Source: Bacteroidales bacterium (GTDB taxonomy: Bacteria; Bacteroidota; Bacteroidia; Bacteroidales; Prolixibacteraceae). Taken from it: DNA of 49,462 nucleotides. The notes under the pieces were generated by a model that saw only the letters and a list, made by a program, of their open reading frames with translations, had not been told where the DNA came from and searched no databases. The stretch is from assembly GCA_031272965.1 (NCBI GenBank), contig JAISSS010000027.1, positions 1 to 49,462 of the forward strand, read 5' to 3'. Shown here piece by piece: positions 43,885 to 49,462 of this stretch (position 1 is the stretch's first letter; each line of letters starts with the position of its first letter). The translations under genes and the position numbers were made by a program.

Positions 43885-43888
43885 ATGA
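43793..43888 (+). CDS. Possible Arg/Lys-rich leader peptide before the anchor gene
   Basis: A 31-codon frame starts at ATG 43793, 11 bases after AAGGAGG (43775-43781), the strongest Shine-Dalgarno-like sequence I saw in this window. The peptide is very basic (KNRRRRAATNWRRA). Its TGA overlaps the anchor start as ATGA. The overlap itself is weak evidence, since any ATGAAG start creates a TGA. The frame stays open upstream to 43712 without an ATG. It may be a coupling peptide or chance. Confidence 0.3.
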   Translation: MKRDLFKNRRRRAATNWRRATAHSINKRFDR

Positions 43889-44868
43889 AGACGAGGAATT
43901 TTTACAGAATATTTATCACGCTTCTGGCACTGCTGGCCACCGGCTGTACGAAAGAAGACATTACCGAATGTGGGATAGTACTGGAGATACTGTCCCGGCC
44001 GGAAGACCTTACCTCGCGGCTCACCGTGGCTGATGTGGAGAGCGTTGACGTCTATATCTTCGACAAGGACGGATACTTTGTCCGCGCTATCAAAGAGACC
44101 AAAGAGAACGCCGTACAGGGCGTCTATCAGATACCGATACTCTTGGACGAGGGCGCTTACTCTTTCGTGGTGTGGGGCAATGTGGACGGCGAGACCCACG
44201 AGATATCCCCCTCATTAGTGCCGGGAAAATCCAAACTCGACGACCTCATGCTGATATGGAAGACCGAGGGCGACGAAATTGACGAGACTACCGGCTTCCC
44301 CAAGCACGTCTATTATGGCACCATCGGCGATGTGGACGTGAAATATGAAGGCCGCCAGTATGTTGACGTTACCCTGTCGCGCAACTCCAAAGACATCTCC
44401 GTGCTGATGACCGGCCTGCCGTTTGAGGAGACCGAAGACGGCCCGTCTCTGTATAACTTCTCCGCCTATATTGTGGCGAACAACAGCATGTTCGACTTCC
44501 GGAACCGCGTGGTGGATAATGGCGACAAGACCTATATTCCGCGCTCGGTGGCCACCGGAGAAGGCCTCATGCAGGAATTTGTATATTTCTACGAATCGGC
44601 CAGCACCGACATCACCAACTCCTCCCTGATAGTGGTCTATCACAACCCCTATACCGGCGAGGACGAAATCCTCATTCAGGAGCCTCTGCGTCCGGATATG
44701 ATAAAACTTATTGAGGAGAAATACGGAACAGGGCGCTCGCTTGATGACGTCAACGAGTATGACATCGTTCTGCGTTTCAATTATTCTTTCGGGACCATCG
44801 AAATACAGGTGTTGAGCTGGGAAGGCCACACCCTGAACGGATGGCGTCCGGGTAATCCAATATACTAA
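43885..44868 (+). CDS. FimB/Mfa2-type fimbrial anchor lipoprotein
   Basis: The 327-residue lipoprotein has lipobox ATGC (Cys21). It shows the Mfa2/FimB pattern: TECGIVLEIL near the N-terminus, then VESVDVYIFDKDGYFVR, GAYSFVVWGNVDG, VDVTLSRNSKDISVLMTGL and the late LRFNYSFGTIEIQVLSWEGH. In Porphyromonas the equivalent protein caps the base of the fimbria and limits its length. Unlike the fimbrillins it has no [TS][KR]A site right after the lipid-anchor region, as expected for a subunit that stays lipid-anchored. It lies downstream of a strong terminator, so it should be made in smaller amounts than fimbrillin 5. Confidence 0.87.
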   Translation: MKTRNFYRIFITLLALLATGCTKEDITECGIVLEILSRPEDLTSRLTVADVESVDVYIFDKDGYFVRAIKETKENAVQGVYQIPILLDEGAYSFVVWGNVDGETHEISPSLVPGKSKLDDLMLIWKTEGDEIDETTGFPKHVYYGTIGDVDVKYEGRQYVDVTLSRNSKDISVLMTGLPFEETEDGPSLYNFSAYIVANNSMFDFRNRVVDNGDKTYIPRSVATGEGLMQEFVYFYESASTDITNSSLIVVYHNPYTGEDEILIQEPLRPDMIKLIEEKYGTGRSLDDVNEYDIVLRFNYSFGTIEIQVLSWEGHTLNGWRPGNPIY

Positions 44869-45141
44869 GCTCATTATGATGACCGCGGAGTATTTAAAGG
44901 ACAGCAAAATCGTGCAGCATAGCGCCGCTACTGACACCGAAGTCGGGGGAGCCGTGCCGTTAGGCGTGCGTTTGGGCGCAGGCCGTTGTGCCGTCATGTT
45001 TCCGCAAAATTCCGTCCCCCGCCGGCTTATTCCGGTCAATAACTCACTCCGCGCTGCATGCCGCAGCGGGCGTGGATTATCAACCGCAAGCCTCACAGGG
45101 TTCCGGGTTCAACAAAATTTAACAAAAGAAAAAGAGTTGAT
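44869..45141. other. Gap between anchor and tip genes
   Basis: This 273-base gap holds a hairpin, CGCTGC-ATGCC-GCAGCG (45052-45068). An 89-codon frame from ATG 44876 runs the full length and ends in an ATGA overlap with the tip gene. It has no recognisable motif or signal peptide. I leave it uncalled, though it fills the gap exactly. Confidence 0.45.
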
Positions 45142-48100
45142 ATGAAAAAGTTATGCACTATTATACTGTTACTTTCCGCCCTGTTATTGGGAGGCTGCCA
45201 GAAAGACCTGACAGTGGACCCGGGATTAGAAGAGACGGGGCTGGCGACCGTATTCCTGAAATTGGACATTGAAGAGAGCCATACCATCGGCACAAAGGCT
45301 GATGAGAGCTTCAGCGACGCCACCAATCTGCGGATGAACGTCCTCGTGTTCCGCGAAGAAGTGGCGGCCTCCAACAACTTCACTTTCATAGACATACAGC
45401 AGGTGCAGGTAGTGGGCACTAACCGCTACATCCTGCTGGAGCCTACCACCAAGCGGGTAAAGCTGCTGGTGGTTGCCTGGTCGCAGCAGGCCGCTGCTAC
45501 GGGCATCCCCAATGTGAACAACTGGACGCGCTCTACCGCTCCGGCGACCAACAATACGATACCCTCCATCACCAAGACCACCTTTGCAGGGAGCACTTTC
45601 GAGCAGGTGGTTGACGGGCTGTTTGATACGCAGCGGCTTCGTGCGGGGGGCGCCGGGAATGTGAATATCACCGACTTCCGCTTTATGCCGCGTACGGCTG
45701 AATATCTGCTCAACAGCGTGGTGAGCGGCGTAACGGTGGGCACCTCCACCAACGCCCTGAAGATGTCCACGCCGATGGCCAAAATCACCGTGCATATCGA
45801 TGCGGGCGTGTCCGCGGGCTGCTATCCCTCCGGCTGGGGCTGGAGTGCGGCCAACGTGAAGAACGTTACGCAGTGGTATAACCGCCAATCGCTGCCGCAG
45901 GCCGGAACAGGTACCGCCCATTCCGAGAAAGTGGTCTATACCAATGCGGCGCTCACCGATGTGGCAATGACCGCCAACGACGTGTCAACATACGTCAACG
46001 AGGCGCCCGCCAGCTTCGGCACCCGCGTAATCCTGAAGATGAAATACGAGGGGCATACTGCCTCCGGCGACCCCTTCTATTACTACCCTGTGGGAATCCG
46101 CGATTCAAATGCTGTTGACCTGCCCATACGGCGCAACTATCAGTATATCGTTAATGTGAAATCGGTGAAATCGCCGGGATATACCACACTCACTGACGCC
46201 ATCGCCGCCCCCCCGCTCAATGCCATAGAATATGACATCATTCCGGTGGACCCCAACGGGCTGGGTTATGACGTTTTGGACAACGGTTCCAATTATATAG
46301 CCGTCGAAAATACGGAAGTACTGCTGTACTGCACCGATGCGCTGAGCAATTATCCGCTGTCGGTGGTCATCAACAACTTTGCCAGCAGTCCGGTGAACGC
46401 CGTGCAGCTGAGCACCCCCATGTCCTATTCGGGCGGAACAGGGACTGCGGCGGCGGGCCATTTCACCATCAAAGACCATAACACAAACACCGCCATAAGC
46501 GCGCTGACGCTCAACGGCATCAACAGTCTGGGCATTGACATGGCCGCCTTGACGTCCGATTCGGTCATCGCCACGGTAACGCTGAAGCTGGGGAACCTGC
46601 AAAAGGTTATCACCATTAAGCACTTCGCCACCCTCGACCCTGTTGACCAGCTGTTGCGGCCCTCCACATCCAACTGGTATAATGCCGCGTGGGTGTGCTA
46701 TAACACCAACTACGAGCGCACTTCGCTGTCGGGTATTGCCGACGTGACCGACCAGCCTTATGTAGTGGTTGACTTGGCCGGAACCAACTCGAGCGATGTG
46801 GAATACAACAAGTATAACGAGGTGAACACCTACAGCAGCTACGAGCATTTCCTCTCCATGCGGGACGGCCAGCCGAAGCCGCTGATAATCTCGGTTTTGG
46901 GGCACGTGCATCGCTTCGGCGCCGACCCGAACACCGACCACCACAAAGCGAACTACCGCGACCAGGACATTTATTTCGGCACTGCCGACATCGGCCGTAC
47001 CCACCTCTACTACCGGCAAAGCGTGATTCGCTATGGCGGCAGCAGTCCCACCGCAACCCGCCAGGATTTCGACATGATTAATGTGGACGACTTCTACGGC
47101 TATGTGGGGGCCTTCTGGAACGACACCCAGACCGGCGAGCGGTTGCTCACAATCCCCGCATTGGGATATAGCGACCCCACGCCGGCCGCGATTCAGGGCA
47201 AATGGGCAGCGGTGGTCATCCGCAACCTGTCCGCCGACTTCCAGCCCGGCCAGTTAGACATCTCCGGCGAGCGCCTGCCGGTGGAACAGAACCCCACAAA
47301 CATCTACATCCGCCGTGCGCATCCGTCGTTCCCCGCGAACGTATATACCAACAACTATACGATATCGACCATCACTTCCGGCGATCCGGAGGCCTATCCG
47401 CAGACCTGGAGCTGGAACGGCCGCTCGTATGCCAGCGACAACCCGCGCAGCGGCATCGCCAATGACATGCACACCCACAAGTTCGGATATACCGAGGAAT
47501 CGAGCGACTTTAACCTCGCATGGTCGGGACTGCATAACTACAATATGGAAGGCATTTCGGGCTTTAAAAATTCCGACGCCGAGAAGTGGGACTGCCAGAT
47601 AGCCCAGGGAGGCACCTGCACATCCAGCACCCCCATACGGCTGCGGATAGGCATTCAAAATTCGCTGACAGAAGGCGGCATCCAGCGTCCCGTGCGCTAC
47701 GGCCTCATCGCCCTGTTCTACAATAACTACACGAAATATCATCTTATATGGCTGCGGCAGGGCGCCGATGCCGACTGGGTGATGCGTAACAGCGCCGATG
47801 TGTCCGATGTGGATGGCTACTCGTGGGGCTCCAACCGCACTGCCGCCGCAAAAGTGAGCCCCTACAACCTCACCCACGCCACGCAATATACGCCCGCGAA
47901 CGACTCTATCGGTCAGCAGGCTGCCGCATTGTCATGGCCGAACGGCACCGAAAACTTCGTGCCATATCCGACAATCGGCGGCTGCTATTACTATCAGAGC
48001 GATATTGCTACATGGAGCGGAAATACCAATACCTATCTTGAAGGCCGTTACAGCACAAGAATATATCAGCCTCACGCGTTCCACCCTGTACAGCCGGCAT

Positions 48101-49116
48101 ATACCGCATGGACAGACATTTATACGACGACCAATCCTCTTACGCCCTATCCGGGATGGAACGTAGAGTGGGTGCTTGCCAGTACCTTAACCAACGCTGC
48201 TGTCAAGACGCTGAACATGGGTACCAGCGACATCTCCGACACTACAGTTCCCGCTGGCGAAACCTATCACCAGTATGGCAAACCGGTGTTCTGGTCGTTG
48301 CAGCAGGGGTTGGTGTCCAACGCAACGTTCCCGGTCAGCGGGACGTTCAGCGAGAGCTATGCCTGGACCAACCGCCATACCAACTACCCAGACCTGTGCC
48401 CGCAGGGATACTATACTCCCAGCGACGGCAGCACATCCGAGGCAGTGAACCCATACGTCGCCACCACGATAACTGCTGCCAGCATTATCACACAGCGCAA
48501 TGCCTCCATAATGCGCTCGTCGTTAGTGGCCAATGACGCCACCACAGACTATGACCTTACCAACACAGCAAGTACACAGGCACAGTTCTCATCGAGCACA
48601 AATGTCAACCACTCATGGGGCTACTATGCCGACGGGTTCTTTGACCGCCGTGGAGTGAGCGACCATGCGACGAATGGCAGCTGGCCGTCAAGCTATACCG
48701 GCATGTTTGCCAAATTTGCCCGCGTAACTTCGACGGATGCGGGCTATGCAAACTGGCATATCGGCTATGTGGGGGCAGTAGTCTATAACCCCAACAATCC
48801 GGACTGCCTGCCGCAGGTTTACGACGGGTTCTCGTGTAACAAATACAGCACCTGGCGCAGTGTGTTCATGCCTGCCGCCGGTCGCCGTACCCCGAATATG
48901 GATACTTCCGGCGCGAATCGCTACGGCGCCGGTACGCTGGAACGGGTGGGAAAATATATGTACTATACCACTACTTCGGTCAAGAACCCCGTTAATGATG
49001 TTAACCATAACCAAAACGGGCACGTGTGGCTGCTGTCATATCAGAAGCGTCTTACCCAGTATCGCGGTTATGGCGTATTGAGCGGAAACTCCATCCGCTG
49101 CTTCAAGAATCCGTAA
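45142..49116 (+). CDS. Giant fimbrial tip adhesin candidate with FISUMP-like C-terminus
   Basis: The product is about 1324 residues from ATG 45142, which gives a clean lipoprotein signal (LGGC, Cys19); the frame is open 28 codons further upstream. A [TS][KR]A site, GTK-AD with Lys52, follows, as in the fimbrillins. The first about 370 residues have the fimbrillin-like fold pattern (NLRMNVLVFREE, then DSNAVDLPIRRNYQYIVNVK). A long middle part is unassigned and rich in Thr, Ser, Asn and Tyr. The last about 240 residues resemble the FISUMP/Fib_succ_major module: LCPQGYYTPSDG at about 1085, then FMPAAGRRTPNMDTSG, YYTTTS and final VLSGNSIRCF. It probably forms the adhesive tip. A DUF4906 assignment for part of it is possible but unproven. 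Confidence 0.78.
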   Translation: MKKLCTIILLLSALLLGGCQKDLTVDPGLEETGLATVFLKLDIEESHTIGTKADESFSDATNLRMNVLVFREEVAASNNFTFIDIQQVQVVGTNRYILLEPTTKRVKLLVVAWSQQAAATGIPNVNNWTRSTAPATNNTIPSITKTTFAGSTFEQVVDGLFDTQRLRAGGAGNVNITDFRFMPRTAEYLLNSVVSGVTVGTSTNALKMSTPMAKITVHIDAGVSAGCYPSGWGWSAANVKNVTQWYNRQSLPQAGTGTAHSEKVVYTNAALTDVAMTANDVSTYVNEAPASFGTRVILKMKYEGHTASGDPFYYYPVGIRDSNAVDLPIRRNYQYIVNVKSVKSPGYTTLTDAIAAPPLNAIEYDIIPVDPNGLGYDVLDNGSNYIAVENTEVLLYCTDALSNYPLSVVINNFASSPVNAVQLSTPMSYSGGTGTAAAGHFTIKDHNTNTAISALTLNGINSLGIDMAALTSDSVIATVTLKLGNLQKVITIKHFATLDPVDQLLRPSTSNWYNAAWVCYNTNYERTSLSGIADVTDQPYVVVDLAGTNSSDVEYNKYNEVNTYSSYEHFLSMRDGQPKPLIISVLGHVHRFGADPNTDHHKANYRDQDIYFGTADIGRTHLYYRQSVIRYGGSSPTATRQDFDMINVDDFYGYVGAFWNDTQTGERLLTIPALGYSDPTPAAIQGKWAAVVIRNLSADFQPGQLDISGERLPVEQNPTNIYIRRAHPSFPANVYTNNYTISTITSGDPEAYPQTWSWNGRSYASDNPRSGIANDMHTHKFGYTEESSDFNLAWSGLHNYNMEGISGFKNSDAEKWDCQIAQGGTCTSSTPIRLRIGIQNSLTEGGIQRPVRYGLIALFYNNYTKYHLIWLRQGADADWVMRNSADVSDVDGYSWGSNRTAAAKVSPYNLTHATQYTPANDSIGQQAAALSWPNGTENFVPYPTIGGCYYYQSDIATWSGNTNTYLEGRYSTRIYQPHAFHPVQPAYTAWTDIYTTTNPLTPYPGWNVEWVLASTLTNAAVKTLNMGTSDISDTTVPAGETYHQYGKPVFWSLQQGLVSNATFPVSGTFSESYAWTNRHTNYPDLCPQGYYTPSDGSTSEAVNPYVATTITAASIITQRNASIMRSSLVANDATTDYDLTNTASTQAQFSSSTNVNHSWGYYADGFFDRRGVSDHATNGSWPSSYTGMFAKFARVTSTDAGYANWHIGYVGAVVYNPNNPDCLPQVYDGFSCNKYSTWRSVFMPAAGRRTPNMDTSGANRYGAGTLERVGKYMYYTTTSVKNPVNDVNHNQNGHVWLLSYQKRLTQYRGYGVLSGNSIRCFKNP

Positions 49117-49151
49117 TAGAGCGTTTTTTTAATTTGGCGAAAATAAATACA

Positions 49152-49187
49152 GCCCTGACCGGACACAAATCCTGTCAGGGTTTTTTT
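49152..49187 (+). terminator. Rho-independent terminator after the tip adhesin
   Basis: CCCTGAC (49153-49159) pairs with GTCAGGG (49174-49180), followed by seven T residues. Confidence 0.82.
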
Positions 49188-49218
49188 GGATTGAAGGATT
49201 GCCTGTAATGACGGACGC

Positions 49219-49462
49219 AGGGGCTGTGCAGCACCGCTCCTTTAGTAGCTGTCGCCCTTATTCCATTATTTTCAGCGTATTAATAAGGGAATAAGGGATG
49301 TCTATGATGACAATTTTGGCTACTAAGGGCGCTTGGAACAATGAGGGTTTTTCCTTTGTGCCCCTGGTAGTGAAAAATCATGGCAATCAGAAGGAATCCG
49401 GTTCAGACGAATGGAGATTGCGGGTCAAGCCCGCAATGACGGGCGTAGTGCGCCCCTTGCGG
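49219..49462. repeat. Dispersed repeat, copy C (cut by window end)
   Basis: Same module order as copy B: a GGGGCTGTGCAGCACCGCTC start, the inverted repeat CCCTTATTCC/GGAATAAGGG (49255-49264 with 49288-49297), the GGCTACTAAGGGCGCTTGG block, and the palindrome ATTGCGGG-TCAAG-CCCGCAAT at 49417-49437. It is more diverged than A and B are from each other. As in copy A, it follows closely after a terminator. Confidence 0.75.

Larger units (their letters stand above)
49117..49462. other. Right-end intergenic region
   Basis: It holds the terminator of the tip gene and copy C of the dispersed repeat, which runs to the window edge. No gene is seen. Confidence 0.6.

Noticed and set aside
43885..45145. 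ATGA overlaps of upstream frames as proof of small genes
   Set aside because: Genes starting ATGA always contain a TGA in the -1 frame, so this overlap has little weight without other evidence.
1..49462. tRNA, rRNA, insertion sequence or phage genes
   Set aside because: I saw no clover-leaf sequence, rRNA segment, transposase or phage gene in the window.

Overview
The window reads as a chromosomal segment from a member of the Bacteroidota, most likely order Bacteroidales. The support is a SusC/SusD pair with SusE/F-position lipoproteins, DUF4412, DUF3575 and DUF3868 proteins, FimA/Mfa1-type fimbrillins with an Mfa2-type anchor, a HmuY-like heme lipoprotein, many short lipobox signals, near absence of Shine-Dalgarno sequences, and repeated Bacteroidota-type -7 boxes (TAnnTTTG) upstream of genes. 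I cannot name a genus. All functions are assigned by reading motifs, not by database search.

Left part (1-10449). An apparent operon encodes a secreted Ser-type sulfatase, a DUF1254/DUF1214 lipoprotein and an SdsA1-like alkylsulfatase (259-5606), which suggests exported cleavage of organic sulfate esters. A FadD-like acyl-CoA ligase follows (6106-7737). Behind a well-formed promoter comes a three-gene operon: a possible beta-propeller protein, a small unknown protein and a PaaK-like adenylating ligase (7822-10449).

Middle part (10466-29740). It starts with a small outer-membrane-barrel candidate and a gene-poor stretch that keeps a relic of a DNA-methyltransferase-type C-terminus. Next are three exported proteins (12079-14201) and a leftward flippase/TolC pair (14202-17170). 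A leftward SusC-SusD-type nutrient-uptake locus follows, with two surface lipoproteins and a PmoA-like protein (17436-26000) but no glycoside hydrolase in view. A divergent heme-uptake pair lies beyond it, a HmuR-like TonB receptor and a HmuY-like lipoprotein (26290-29740). The intergenic region between the two systems (26001-26289) holds an ordered set of short repeats that look like operators.

Right part (29741-49462). About 18 kb form an elaborate type V (FimA/Mfa-type) fimbrial locus. Four tandem fimbrillin paralogues (30719-37781) end at a terminator. After a repeat-rich 1.3-kb gap comes a second cluster: DUF3575 protein, DUF3868/OmpA-like protein, a fifth fimbrillin with codon use pointing to high expression, a strong internal terminator, an Mfa2-type anchor, and a 1324-residue putative tip adhesin with a FISUMP-like C-terminal module. 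All five fimbrillins and the tip protein keep a [TS]-[KR]-A site shortly after the lipobox, the expected position for proteolytic maturation by an Arg/Lys-specific protease. The transcription units appear to start with very long, hairpin-rich leaders. Near-identical dispersed repeats lie on both sides of the second cluster, and a heptanucleotide tandem array sits upstream of its promoter. This locus is the most unusual part of the window.
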